Below the pieces are notes generated by a model. That model worked only from the letters and a program-made list of their open reading frames with translations. It had not been told where the DNA came from and made no database searches. From Anastatus disparis (Eukaryota; Arthropoda; Insecta; Hymenoptera; Eupelmidae): a stretch of 64,000 bases of DNA. The position numbers were made by a program, and so were the translations under genes. Each line of letters begins with the position of its first letter. Position 1 is the first letter of the stretch. Below are positions 34,864 to 46,975 of this stretch, piece by piece. The stretch lies in the NCBI GenBank assembly GCA_017163975.1, contig JAFFSR010000249.1, forward strand, positions 1,366,501 through 1,430,500, written 5' to 3'.

Positions 34864-35249
34864 TTAAGAGCAGGCCGGATTCGCTCTCCTTGTCTAACTG
34901 AGGTTTTTGTTATTTACTCAAGTATTGATCGGTGTATCTGCAAATTGAAGGTTAAGCGCAATAGATATTATTACAAATATTTATGCACAAGAAAAAAAAA
35001 TCTACCGCTTTGTTTTTGAGAAAAGTAAGAAACGCGAAAATATTATAAACATAAACTTTTACTTCGGCGTTCCTTACTTTTCTCAAAAACAAAGCGGTAG
35101 AATTTTTTTTTGTGCATAGATGTTCATAATAATAATATCGATTGCGCTCAACCTTTAATTTGAAGATACACCGGTTAATACTTCAGTAAATAACAAAAAA
35201 CTCAATTGTTACTCGGTCGGTATCAGATTCTACTCCGGCATGGTCTTAA
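34864..35249. mobile_element. Palindromic TTAA MITE family 2, copy 2
   Basis: Opposite orientation to copies 1 and 3. TTAA occurs at 34864-34867 and 35246-35249, with gagcaggccggattcgc at the left end. Inner arms share tctaccgctttgtttttgag. It was inserted at the end of the gypsy remnant. Confidence 0.92.
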
Positions 35250-35394
35250 GATCATTATAATTTACTGATTTCTTATGTTTTAAAAATTTCTGTCATTACT
35301 TAACCATCTTGGGCTAAAAAATACCAAGGAATATTATTTTTACAAGCTTATTTACAGACTCACCAATGACTATACACCAGTTCAAATATTTTTC

Positions 35395-35590
35395 AACGAC
35401 GCGGGTTCACGCGCCATATTAGCGTTCATTGGCACTTGCGCGCAGATGATTTTCTTATACCGCGGCGCGGGTTCAGCGCCATATTAACGCTCGTTGGCGC
35501 GCGTGCGCGGATAATTTTTTTTATTACCGCGGGTTTGCCCGTTATATTAGCGGACATGCATGTGATTAATTATCTACGCACGAAAGTACA
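35395..35590 (+). repeat. GC-rich degenerate tandem repeat (~65 bp, 3 units)
   Basis: The phrases gcgggttcacgcgccatatt, gcgggttcagcgccatatta and gcgggtttgcccgttatatt recur at about 65-bp spacing, in contrast to the AT-rich surroundings. From 35591 to 36356 only a 13-bp-stem hairpin (35729-35758) stands out. Confidence 0.75.
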
Positions 35591-35728
35591 TTTTTTATCT
35601 ATTTCGATATATCCAACAACTTATCATTTTTAAATGTTAATACTTATTATAAATCAATAAAATTATTTATATTTTAAATTTTTAGAAAAAATAAGCATGT
35701 TTTATTTATATTTTCTTATCTGCAAAAC

Positions 35729-35758
35729 AGATGTAACCTGATATGTCAGGTTACATCT
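35729..35758. repeat. Perfect 13-bp-stem hairpin
   Basis: agatgtaacctga and its exact complement tcaggttacatct flank the loop tatg. It might serve as a structured RNA end if transcribed, but no transcription unit is apparent. Confidence 0.8.
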
Positions 35759-36356
35759 TTTGTCTACTGATGGGTTTGGCTGAAATTGTAAGGAATTATT
35801 CTTTGATGAAAAAATTGAGCCTGTGCTTTTTCTTTTATGCGAATAGATCCTAGAGACAAAAATATATACATCTTTCCAAAATATAATAGAAAAAGGCGCC
35901 TATAAGAGCTTGAAAATGCAACCAAGTAAAATTCAAAGAAATACGTATGAAAAAACAAAGAAAGTAAAAGTTGAATACTTGAAGTTAAGCCTGATATCGT
36001 CAAAAAAAGCTTGGGTGGTTTGAAAGTTATGCTTAATCATAAATTGCTGCATATTTGTAAATATTTTTAATATGAAACATATCATGAATTGTTAACATTA
36101 TTACACTAGCATATTTTAAATGTGTTTATCTTTTGAATAAGCTTTTTCGATGCAATAAGGCTTAAATTAAAGTATTTAACTTTTACTTTCTCTGTTTCTT
36201 CATACATTTTGTTTTAAAAGTTTTATATGTTCAATAACTCAAGTTCTTATAAGCGCTTCTTTTCATTATATTTAAAAAAATGTCTATATCTCTCTCTAGG
36301 GTTCATTCGTACAAAACAAACAGCACGTGTTCATTTTAATTTATTAAAAAATTATG

Positions 36357-36894
36357 TAGGGTGTGTCAAAAATTCTGGGGCGGCATGATAACTCGGTAAG
36401 AATACATTTTCAGAAAAATTGTTTTAGATAAAAGTTTTATAACTTTTCCCTGGCTAACTGATGGTGGTTTTGGATTTTACCTTGAGCATGACCATAAAGG
36501 CTAAAACAAGGTTAAGATCTCCCAATTTTTATCACAGATTTGGAAAGAGCGAGAAAATTCACCTTGAATTATGATCTTGACCGGGACCATGACCATGACC
36601 TGAAAGGTAAGAACAAAGTCAAGAATTTTCCACTCTTTCCCAACCTGTGATAGAAATCAAAGGTTCCCATTTTTTAAAAATATTCTGACCTTGTTCTGAC
36701 CTTTAAGATTAATTCATTAAAATTAATTATATTGACCTTGTTCTAGTTTTAAAGATCATGGTCAAGGTCAAATCGAAGGCCACCATCAGTTAGCCAGGGA
36801 AAAGTTTTAATACTTTTGTCTGAAACAGTTTTTCCGAAAATGCATTGCTACCAAATTATCATCCTGTCCCGGAACTTTCGACACGCCCTCTGTA
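36357..36894. mobile_element. TA-flanked MITE with ~115-bp inverted ends
   Basis: The left end gggtgtgtcaaaaattctgg matches the complement of the right end (gagggcgtgtcgaaagttcc). The two arms stay alignable through ccctggctaactgatggtgg. TA flanks both sides. The middle contains repeated tgaccttg/catgacc phrases. No coding capacity is seen. It is typical of a mariner-derived MITE. Confidence 0.85.
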
Positions 36895-37302
36895 CTGCAG
36901 TTTTAGCTAAATCTATTGTCAAGAAGTAGGATACTTTCCTTGTTAGTTTGGTTTATTAAAAAAAATGTTTCAGGACTTGATATAATTTTTTGTTTATTTT
37001 TTTCTAAATCCATCCTTCTTCTGTCAAATCATTATTTTGAACATAAAGTAATGATTTTTGAAATAGAATATCTTAAAACATTAGATATTTCAAAATTTGA
37101 TCGTAAATAATATAAGTAGTGAATTTAGGAATTATTATGTTTGGTTGAAAAATGCAGGAATTTATTCTATGTAAGCACGTTAAATAATTTAAAATTACTT
37201 TGAAAATTTATTTATAGATTATACATATTGTTATTCTGGTTAATAAATAAAAGTAAGCAATAAACTTAAATATGGATAAGAAAAATATTTGAATCCTGTT
37301 CT

Positions 37303-37940
37303 TTAATTTAAAGTATATCGAACATATGGAACCTCAACATCATTTCCGTCTACATCGTTACAACACAATTCAAAAACAAGAGCTCGTACATGAGGCTCTA
37401 ATTTTTTTTTTGAAACTTTTTTTACAACCTCAGACATTGGTAAATTCATTCTCTCTTGACATTTCTGCTTAGCCATAAAGAATGAATAGAGCATGCAAAC
37501 TCCTTGAGAAAGCATTGTAACTTCTAAATTATAATTTTGTTTAAAATAATCTAAAAATTCTTTGAGAGTCATTTCTCCTTGTACTTCAAATCTATCCCAC
37601 AATGTCCATTCTGTTTGATAATATTTTAATCTAGGTGCAGCAATAGGTTCGGAAAACCCAAGAAATGGCAAAGCAAGGTTAATAAATCCATTTTTATAAA
37701 GAGATAAATCTTGAAAGTTTTGGGCTAATTTTACTAATTCAAAACATATTAAACCAGCAACAACACTTGTAGTTGTCGCTATTGCAGGAATTATTTTACC
37801 GGCAATCAATTTACTTTTATGTCTATCAGCTATCTGGATTGCATAATTAGTTGCACGAAGATTTGAAGCAGCCACTATGAAATCCATATGAAAATTACTG
37901 TCATCATCTTTTTCGAATTCTTGAGGATGAATTATAAGCC
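37303..37940 (-). CDS. UBA1: Last coding exon of ubiquitin-activating enzyme E1
   Basis: The minus-strand exon begins at 37940 after the intron end cacatattttattttttag and stops at 37303-37305. It encodes about 211 residues, from [20 protein letters not shown] (adenylation domain) through [20 protein letters not shown] and [17 protein letters not shown]. It then covers the C-terminal ubiquitin-fold domain with [18 protein letters not shown] and [13 protein letters not shown], and ends [12 protein letters not shown]1 charges ubiquitin and passes it to E2 enzymes. The frame is fully open and strongly conserved, so it is either a functional terminal exon or a recent duplicate. The catalytic-cysteine domain and all upstream exons are absent from the window, and the intron just upstream contains a SINE and a 4.75-kb foldback. 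A possible poly(A) signal (complement of tttatt) lies about 100 bp downstream. Confidence 0.93.
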
Positions 37941-38529
37941 CTAAAAAATAAAATATGTGATTGAACATTTTGAAACTAACTTTTAAAAGCGTTCAGTATT
38001 AAATGAGTTTCTATCAAAAGTTATAATTTGAAATTAACTTATTTATAAGTATATATATTATAAGTGAAATAATTTGGAACTTTTTTTTAAAAATCAAGAA
38101 TAGGGGATAAGTTCCTTAAGTAAGAACAACAATGCACCAAATCTATTAAGCGCATAAAAGACGTTAATTCAGCTAAAGCCATAAAAAAATATAATTTGGT
38201 TGAATTCTTAAAATGGTGCTTACTTGGAAAAGTGCATAAAAAGATTTTAATTGAGCCAAGAACTAAAAAAGTTTTAATTCGACGATTTGTGTTTTCATCG
38301 ATTCTTGGCATTTTAAAAAGCTTTATAAATAAATTCTTAAAAGAAAATAAATAATTTTTACGATACAATATGAATAGAAAATAGACTTTTTAAAAAACTT
38401 CAGTGGTTCTTAACTTGAACATTAAAACGAAGCGTCAAGATAAAAAGTGCATTTGACTCTTTGCCAAAATAAACTAGCAATCAACTAAATCATAATATTA
38501 ATATGGTCTTAACCATATAATCTTAATAT

Positions 38530-38892
38530 AGAGAGCGCGGTGGCGTAATGGATAGAGCTCTTGCCTTCAACGCGGAGGGCATGGGTTCGAATCCTGACCA
38601 GGTACCTCTAACTTTTTTTTCGAAAGAAAATTAGTGTATGTGCCATTTATATCGCAACTCTTAAACAATCCGACCTCATTGGGTATCGGTTGATTTTTGG
38701 TCACAAAAGTGGCTGACCATCCATCGGTAGTCAAAGTTTTCGGTATGGTGGGTCTGACAGTCTAGCCTGATGTAATGTGTTAAACGGTACCGGGCTTGGG
38801 ACTCCCTCGACTTCACTATATAAAAAAGGTTAATCATATAGAGGACAATATCCTTTATATATTAATCTTTTTTTTCTTTAAAAAACAAAAAA
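38530..38892 (+). mobile_element. tRNA-derived SINE with perfect 15-bp target-site duplication
   Basis: The direct repeat atataatcttaatat lies at 38515-38529 and 38893-38907. The head has an A box (tggcgtaatggatagagc, from about 38541) and a perfect B box GGTTCGAATCC at 38584-38594. The acceptor stem no longer pairs, so it is a SINE head and not a tRNA gene. The body continues with ccgacctcattgggtatcgg and related sequence, and the tail is A-rich. The exact duplication means a recent insertion, in the presumed intron upstream of the UBA1 exon. Confidence 0.93.
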
Positions 38893-40590
38893 ATATAATC
38901 TTAATATGGTCTTAACCATATAATCTTAATATAGTCTTAACCATATATAGTCCAGTAGAATTGGACTTTTTGCATGACTTAATTAGTAACAGGCAACTGA
39001 AGTGAAAAATGGGTTCATTAGGTCAAAAGATATTGAAATTTAGAAAGACCCTCAAAATTTGGGCTGGCATATTTTTTTAAACAACCTTTTTATCTAAAAA
39101 ATTGTGAAAAATCGATGTTTTTTGGATCTAGCTCTTTTTGTTTTTTAATAAGGTATATGAAATTTATAATACTTATAAGGGTCTTCAAGACGAATAGTTT
39201 AAGCCCTATTACATTAAATTTCGTTAATAATTTATTTAAATAATCGCAAAAAAATAGTCAAAAATCGTTAAATTTTCAATAATTTTTTATTCCATAAAAA
39301 AAAGAGCTACATGCTTGTAACTTTGTAAAAAGTTGCCTTCTATCACCCTTAAGTTCCCATAATTTTTTCAGCAAAAAATATTAATTTGTTTATGAGATAT
39401 TCAATTTGTTCACTAAAAAGAGGTAAAATGTAGGCCTCAAATTGACCCTATTGCGGTCATTTTAGAAAGAAATGACCATTGTCATTTATGCTCTTTGACA
39501 CTTATATTTAGTGAAAATAAAAAGTTTGATTGACATTTTTATTATTTTCGCTGTTTAAATGGTGATCAAAAAAAAAAATTTTTTTTCTCAATTGTTTTTT
39601 AAATTTATATATGAAAAAATGAAAATATTTAAATGCAACTTTTTTATTCTTGTTGCTTAAATTTTAACGCTTATTTTTTTAGAAAAAAACGTTATTCTAT
39701 GATAATTAGGAGCTGAGGTAATTTTTTTTTTTTTAAATTCGCCATTTGTTTATTTACAAAGATTAAGGAATGTAATTTTAATGACAGATCCTTTAATACT
39801 TGAACTTTGATATAAGATCATTTCTGATATTAAAATCAGTTTTTTTTAAACCTTAAAAGATTGTTTTTAAGTATGTATAGTTTCAATTCTTTTTGAAGAG
39901 GGGGGGAACGCGTCATCTTTCGCAAGTACAGAAAAATTTTTTTCGATTACTTCAAATTTGTCTTATGTGAAAAAATTTTCTATATCTCAGTGAAATATTA
40001 ACCGATTTTGATGTTTCTTTTTTTAATCTGGGGTAGCGCGAGATAATATTAACAGTCGTTATACTTGTTTAATGATATAAATAAATAAATTTGTTATAAA
40101 CAATGACACAAAATATATGCATATTTTTTTTTTATTCTTTATATACTTGTAATGTTTATTTTTATAATCTAATAAATAAGTTTCATTTCTTTTATGAAAA
40201 AATTAGATTATCTTTTTTACACGCTAATAATTAATACAAACATTGCTCTTATCATAAAAATCCTGACATTATTAAAAAAGAGCTTCTGACCTTGAATATT
40301 CAACGAATTTAACGTTTCTTTTTTTAATCCAGGGTTGTGCGAGATAATATTAAGAACCGTCATTTTAGTTTTATGCAATAAACAAATTGATTAATTATAA
40401 ATAATAATAAAAATTTATTATATTTTAAATAAATGTTTATTTATGTAATTTTATGAATTTCTTTTATTTTAAAAAAATATTCACAATCTTTTTTTCGCAC
40501 ACATAAACACATATTCGAAAAAATATTACATTTTTTTCGTATTTTCGCAATTAACAAACAAAGTTGATTTTAATAAAATTTATTAAATTT

Positions 40591-40790
40591 TTATGATAAT
40601 TTTATTCGCTTGTTTAATGGCTCATCACAATCTTCATCTATGAAAACATTTCTCGAATCAACACAACATTCATCATTGGAACTATTGTCAATTTCAAACG
40701 GTAAGTTTGACATATTTTCACTGCTGTTGCAACTATCTTCATCAAACTGAAAATCTTGTACTATCTTAGATGAAAAATTTATAATATTTT
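40591..40790 (-). pseudogene. Unidentified terminal exon in the foldback loop
   Basis: On the minus strand a splice-acceptor-like tacaagattttcag is followed by FDEDSCNSSENMSNLPFEID, then an acidic, serine-rich stretch. The frame ends NKRIKLS, which resembles a nuclear-localisation tail, before TAA at 40591-40593. AATAAA follows about 15 bp downstream. Base composition and amino-acid use look like genuine coding. I do not recognise the protein. Other exons could lie in 40834-42240 of the loop, but none is clear. It parallels the POLR3A fragment in the other foldback, so capture of host gene sequence is my preferred reading. Alternatively it is the end of the element's own gene. Confidence 0.45.
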
Positions 40791-41815
40791 TTAACAAACA
40801 TATCATGCAATTTATAATTAAATTAAGATTCATTAAGTTATTTAAAAAAATTTTTTAGTAATAAACACAAAAATAAAAGAAACATTTTTTACTCCCAAAT
40901 TTATTGTATATTAACGAAACTGCAGAATAAACTGAACAATAACTTTTATTTAAAAAAGTAAAATATACACTATTATATTCAGAATGATTTTATTTTAGAA
41001 CTATATGTAGAAACTTTGTATAATCAAAAGAAAACGCGTCCAATGATGTGACCTGTGCCACACACGTTGGTTTACTGAGTGCAAAGGACGCTCGAAATAA
41101 AATTGAACCCGCAATTTCATAATGACCTTGCGCTTAGGTTTCTTTTATACTTACGAACTTAAATAAATTTTATTTACTTGAAATAATAAAATTATAAGTA
41201 TAATATTTTCTTAATCTTATTATTATTTTAAGTAATAAATAATACTTTTAATAAAAAATTGAATAAATAATTGAAATTAGAATAAAAATTACAATAAATT
41301 TCTTTTTCAAGTGTAGTTAATAATGTTTTAGTAAAAAGTTTTGAATAGTTAAGAAAAATATAAGTACATATATATATCAGTAACAATTCAACGAACTTAT
41401 ACCTTAACAATCAAGAAGAAATAAAATATAAAATAAAATACTTACGAATTGAAAGTTTGAGCGTAAAGCAGGATTCAACGAACTCATATAATAATACACG
41501 CACTTTAATTATACTTCTCTTCTTTTAACGAACATAACATAGAATAATAAATACTTTACAACGGAATAGAAATACTTTTAAATTCTTTATAAAATAAATA
41601 TTCATATTAGGTATAAATGACTATTAAAATAATAATTATAATAAAAATAAAACTATTTTAAAAGTAAAAATGCTGAAAGGCATTTAAAAATAATGTGAAG
41701 ATTTTCATGATAAGAGATATGTTTTTATTAATAATATTGTTTAAAAAAGAAAATAATCACATTTTTTAGAGAAAAAGATATTATGTTTCATGAAATTATT
41801 AATACAAACGTTCCA

Positions 41816-42204
41816 TTAAGAGCAGGTCGTATATCTCTGTCCTTTTCTAATCAAAGAATTAATTTTTTTGCAAAAACTAATAATTGTAGCAAAAAATAAG
41901 GAGATAGCCCCATTTCGTAAAATAAAAAGCAAGATTTTCTTTGATGAGGAAAAATTATTTTTATCGATTCGTTTTGAAGAAAACCTTGAAAAACTTAAAA
42001 AATAGAGGTTCGGATGGACAATTCAGTTTTTCAAGGTTTTCTTAAAAACGAAGCGATAAAAATAATTTTTCCTCATAAAACAGAATCTTGATTTTTATTA
42101 TACGAGATGGGGCTTTCTTCTTATTTTTTGCTACAATTATTAATTTTTGTGAAAAAATCAATTCTTTGATTAGAAAAGGATAGATATACTCGACCTCCTC
42201 TTAA
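41816..42204. mobile_element. Palindromic TTAA MITE, divergent subfamily
   Basis: TTAA is at both ends, with gagcaggtcgtatatctctg at the left and the complement of gaggaggtcgagtatatcta at the right. The arms pair along almost the whole 389 bp, through tttttcctcat and aggttttctt. Length and end structure match family 2, but the interior sequence is different. It lies inside the loop of the second foldback. Confidence 0.9.
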
Positions 42205-43697
42205 TGTAAAATATGAAATAAATTATTTGTTTCATATATACTGTTCATAGTAAATTAATTTGTTTTGTTAAATAAAACAAAAATGACGGTTCTTAATATA
42301 ATCTCGCACAATCCCAGATTAAAAAAAGAAGCGTTAAATTCGTTGAATATTTGAGGTTAGAAGCTCTCTTTTAATAATGTCAGGATTTTTATGATAAGAG
42401 CAATGTTTGTATTAATTATTAGCGTGTAAAAAAGATAATAATCTAATTTTTTCATGAAAGAAATAAAACTTATTTATTAGATTATAAAAATTAACATTAC
42501 AAGTATATAAAAAATGAAAAAAAAATATGCATATATTTTGTGTTATTGTTTATAACAAATTTATTTATTTATATCATTAAACAAGTATAACAACTATTAA
42601 TATTATCTCGCACTACCCCAGATTAAAAAAAGAAACATCAAAATCGGTTAATATTTCACTGAGATATAGAAAATTTTTTCACATAAGACAAATGTGAAGT
42701 GATCGAAAAAATTTTTTCTGTACTTGCGAAAGATGACGCGTTCCTCACCTCTTCAAAAAGAATTAAAACTATACATACTTAAAAACAATCTTTTAAGGTT
42801 TAAAAAAATATCAGAAATGATCTTATATCAAAGTTCAAGTATTAAAGGATCTGTCATTGAAATTTAATTCCTTAATCTTTGTTAATGAACAAATAGCGAA
42901 TTTAAAATAAAAAATTACCTCAGCTCCTAATTATCATAGAATAACGTTTTTTTCTAAAAAAATAAGCGTTAAAATTTAAGCAACAAGAATAAAAAAGTTG
43001 CATTTAAATATTTTTATTTTTTCATATATAAATTTAAAAAACAATTGAGAAAAAAAATTTTTTTTTTTGATCGCCGTTTAAAGAGCGAAAATAATAAAAA
43101 TGTCAATCAAACTTTTCATTTTCACTAAATATAAGTGTCAAAGAGCATAAATGACAATGGTCATTTCTTTCTAAAATGATCGCAATATGGTCCATTTGAG
43201 GCCTACATTTTACCTCTTTTTAGTGAACAAATTGAATATCTCATAAACAAATTAATATTTTTTGCTGAAAAAATTATGAGAACTTAAGGGTGATAGAAGG
43301 CAACTTTTTACAAAGTTACAAGCATGTAGCTCTTTTTTTTATGGAATAAAAAATTATTGAAAATTTAACGATTTTTGACTATATTTTTGCGATTATTTAA
43401 ATAAATTATTAACGAAATTTAATGTAATAGGGCTTAAACTATTCGTCTTGAAGATCCTTATAAGTATTATAAATTTCATATACCTTATTAAAAAACGAAA
43501 AGAGCTAGATCCAAAAAATATCGATTTTTCACAATTTTTTAGATAAAAAGGTTGTTTAAAAAAATATGCCAGCCCAAATTTTGAGGGTCTTTCTAAATTT
43601 CAATATCTTTTGACCTAATGAACCCATTTTTCACTTCAGTTGCCTGTTACTAATTAAGTCAAATTTTAAGTTTTTTTGCGCTAATTCTACTGGACTA

Positions 43698-44099
43698 ATA
43701 ATCTTAATATGGTCTTAACCATATAAGCGTTTGATCCAATTATTTCTTGTTGTTCTCACTTATAGCGGGGCAAAACTGACTTTGTCTTAACAAAATACAG
43801 TAGTCTTTAATTTTAAACCGATTAGGACTTTTTTGTTATGAGACCTAAGCATTACGAAAAATAAGACAATCTTAATTAGATATTATTATTTAAAAGTTTT
43901 ATTTTAGATGTTTTCTAAAAATTCAAAGTTTAAAACGAACCAGAAATTCAATATATCAGAAACTATAAGCTAATTCCAAATCATGAGACTTTTCAACTCC
44001 TAATACCAAGACTCTAAACTTTTAACTGCAAATCCTCAAGCTTCAAAACTTCTCTTTTTTCATTTTTCATATAAAAATCTATTATATGCGTCAGGTAGA
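43698..44099. other. Unique-looking AT-rich spacer
   Basis: I see no gene, repeat partner or structured RNA between the foldback and the non-LTR element. Confidence 0.6.
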
Positions 44100-45170
44100 A
44101 TAGATAGATAGATGAATAGATATATTTTTAATTTTGTATTATATGTACAAAAAAGAGAGCATGTAATATACAATTGAATTAAACCAACCTAAAATACATA
44201 AATAATATTGCATGGTAAAAATAGAATTGCACATTGTCATATCACAGTCTAAGGAGATAATAGAAATAATAATACTATATTATATTAGTAAGTCAATAAA
44301 ATAAAAAAAAAGTGATGTCACATATAAAAAAGCAAACAATAATTAATACACGTAATGAATATAGATTAAAATATACTAAAAATCAGTCGTATAAACCTAT
44401 TAGTCAAAATGAATTACATTAAAATCAAGCGTGTAGAGAGCGCAGTCAAGATTACAAAAAAGTATATTAGTATACAATAATATATAAGTCTTGCTGATTA
44501 AAAATAAAGTCACTCATTTTATAAACACTCACTCCACACTCATGACAATAAATACTCTCACACCTTAAATCTAAAAAAAATGGACGTCACATAAATAGAT
44601 AAATTAACACACATGATATAGTCCAAAAATAAAATTGCTTAATCTAGGTCAAGTAAATACCTCCTCAGAGCTTTAAACCTGCTGAGCGATAGAATATGTT
44701 TAATATCAGCAGGCAAAGAGTTCCAAAAATGCGCACCTTGAATTTGAAAGGAATTCCTTTCAGTCTCAGTGCGCATGAAGGGCACCATAAAATCTTTAAT
44801 CTCACTCCTGGCAGTCGCTCTGGGTATATATCTAGTGAAGAGACCCACTAGATATTCGGGAGTATTCATACGTACGATTTTTAACAAAAGTACAGCCATA
44901 AAATATTGTCTCCTCGAATCAGTACGCAGCCAACCCAAAGCATGTCTACGGGATATGATTACCTATCCTCACGCCTAAAACATATCTCACACATGAATTT
45001 TGCATTGCCTGCAGTCGTCTACGTAGCTCCTGTGAAGCACCGAGCAGGACTACCGAGCAGTAATCAAGATGCGGGAAAAGCAGGGCGGTTGCGAGTTGTT
45101 CACGCAGGGCTTTATTGGTATACCGACTGAAAGACCGCAAAATATACATCACTCTATTGATTTTTTAGTA
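44100..45170 (-). mobile_element. 5'-truncated non-LTR retrotransposon (RT C-terminus and 3' end)
   Basis: The minus strand from about 45152 encodes the end of the reverse transcriptase and its downstream domain: FPHLDYCSVVLLGASQELRR, then after a frameshift GWLRTDSRRQYFMAVLLLKI and RNSFQIQGAHFWNSLP, ending at 44639. This block is typical of jockey/CR1-like ORF2 C-termini. A 3' untranslated part follows, ending near 44100 in tctatctatctattct repeats. Short tandem repeats at the 3' end fit CR1-type elements. The RT catalytic core is missing because of 5' truncation. Confidence 0.8.
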
Positions 45171-45719
45171 CCTTTGATATACGTATTATGGCGCTGTATC
45201 TATATGTATGAAAATTGTATTGTCTTATACCGGCTATAACTTTTAAAATTCATCATATTTTGAAAAACAAAAAAATATGGGCCTTTTATTTTGTGATATT
45301 CTACTAGACAGATATAATAAATTTTTTCATGAAAAATCCTTATTCACTACTGAAAAAAACTACATGAGAATTCCAACTACTCTCAAGAATTCATCCTAAT
45401 TTCATCGATGTATATTTTCGACTAAAGCGACAGTATCGTTTTTTTTTTTTTGGAATAAATAAGAAAAATTATTTTATGGGTTGTACCGTCTGAATATTAT
45501 ATTTTCTCAATGCTACAACATTTTAGTTACTTCTATATGATCCTTTTCAAGCTTAATTAAAAAAAAATACATTATATAAAATAATATTTTTAATAAATAA
45601 AAATACATGTATGTTAATTTTCTACTATGAACACATCACCAATTTTTTTGCAGTATGTCATATATTAACATGCAAATAAATTTGTATAAAATTAATGTTA
45701 AAAATAGATTATTGTATAT

Positions 45720-45987
45720 AATGTATTATTCTTTTTTTACTATAGTTTGGATAGAGTCACATACAAGGAAGCGGAACGTTGCAGCTTTGAGAAAATAAAA
45801 AATTTAGACATACAGCCTCTGAAATAATTTTTTTATTTATTTTATCAAATTTATCTTTGTTAATTTTAAGCACCATTATAATAGGACACAGTAGATATTT
45901 TGAAGCGAAGCTTTTACACGGACGTTCTGGACGCTCGCCGCGCGGCCACTCTATCCGTGCTAAGCGTCAGATTTTAAAAGCGTTACA

Positions 45988-46040
<53 letters not shown>

Positions 46041-46975
46041 TATACAGAGTAGCAGTTGCGGCGCGCGTGTATACATATCGTGTCAGTACGTGCACACTGC
46101 CTCCCATCCTTACTTCTCCCTAACTCAGTGAACATGGCCTTCTGTCTCTCTCTCTCTCACTTATACCAGTTATCGCTCTCCATCTCTTTTTCTTATATTC
46201 GTTGCGATGTGCTGTTTCGTTTATCCCGCTTTCTATCGATTGTTAATAAATCGTGTAAATTGTAATTCTATAAGAATAGAATTGAAAACTTTTGTATCAT
46301 ATTTTAGTTACAATCAACCAATAGTTACTTTAGTACAATATAAAAATGAGAATAGTGGTGTACAAATTACTAAGTGTACTACTGATGAACATACAAATTT
46401 ATGAATGATTCTATTATTGTATGTTAAAACTTTGTACATAAAACTAATGAACAAATCTTATCATGCAAAAATTACAGTGTTCAAATTATTTTAATATTTT
46501 TACTAGTTGAAGGACATAAAAAAACAACAGTGCCGTCTAGGCACGCCCGAAAGAAGCAAAGCTTTGTATAAAGCGTAGGAACTGAGCGTTAAAAAAAAAT
46601 GAAAAAAATACGCGAGGGAAAAAAAATAAGACTTGAGAAAAAATAAAAAAAATAAATATTTTGGAAAATAAAAAAAATTACATTCAAAATAAAATACACG
46701 CCCAAAAACGCCAGGCTACAGCGGAGCTCTCTTTTTCTCCTTCTAATCGTTGTTTTTTTATTTTCAAAAGGATATAATTTATATTTATTGTATCTACAAT
46801 TTATGCTCTCAAAGTACGAAAAAAAGTAAAGCAAAAAGTTCTATATATAATACAATCTTCATTCAAATTTTTTAAAAATATCTCTGTATCATATTATTTA
46901 TTAATTACAATAAAAGGATTTAATAAAAAGATATTTTTGAAGCTTTTATATTAACACTAAAAGTTTGGAAGACTG
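45720..46975 (+). repeat. Dispersed repeat, second copy of 32366-32789, with insertion
   Basis: The segments 45720-45898 and 46799-46975 together correspond to one continuous stretch at 32366-32789, sharing gcggaacgttgcagctttga and ctctcaaagtacgaaaaaaa. The first copy is uninterrupted except for a 60-bp length difference. From 45171 to 45719 no feature is seen. Confidence 0.88.
45899..46798. mobile_element. 0.9-kb insertion in the dispersed repeat
   Basis: Absent from the otherwise matching copy at 32546. It begins gaagcgaagcttttacacgg, contains a (TA)n tract (45990-46038), a GC-rich patch and a CT-rich stretch, and near 46550 has a related gaagcaaagctttgt. No coding is convincing. It could be a solo LTR or a non-autonomous element; the target duplication is not clear. 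Confidence 0.6.

Larger units (their letters stand above)
38948..43697. mobile_element. 4.75-kb foldback element with ~1.45-kb arms
   Basis: The left arm (38948-about 40396) and right arm (about 42249-43697) are reverse complements throughout. Both start TAgtccagtagaatt and carry cagcccaaattttgagggtc and its complement. Each arm has an internal duplication around gcgagataatattaa. The loop of about 1.85 kb contains an exon-like segment (40591-40790) and a palindromic TTAA MITE (41816-42204). The TA at each end fits a target duplication. A 27-bp tandem motif (atggtcttaaccatataatc) borders it on both sides. Confidence 0.92.

Noticed and set aside
38087..38368. 93-codon minus-strand frame upstream of the UBA1 exon
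   Set aside because: No similarity to UBA1 or any domain, and no splice signals placing it in that gene; probably chance in intronic DNA.
38530..38604. Functional tRNA gene
   Set aside because: A and B boxes are good, but the acceptor stem does not pair, the anticodon arm is poor, and a 15-bp target duplication encloses the longer unit. It is a SINE head.
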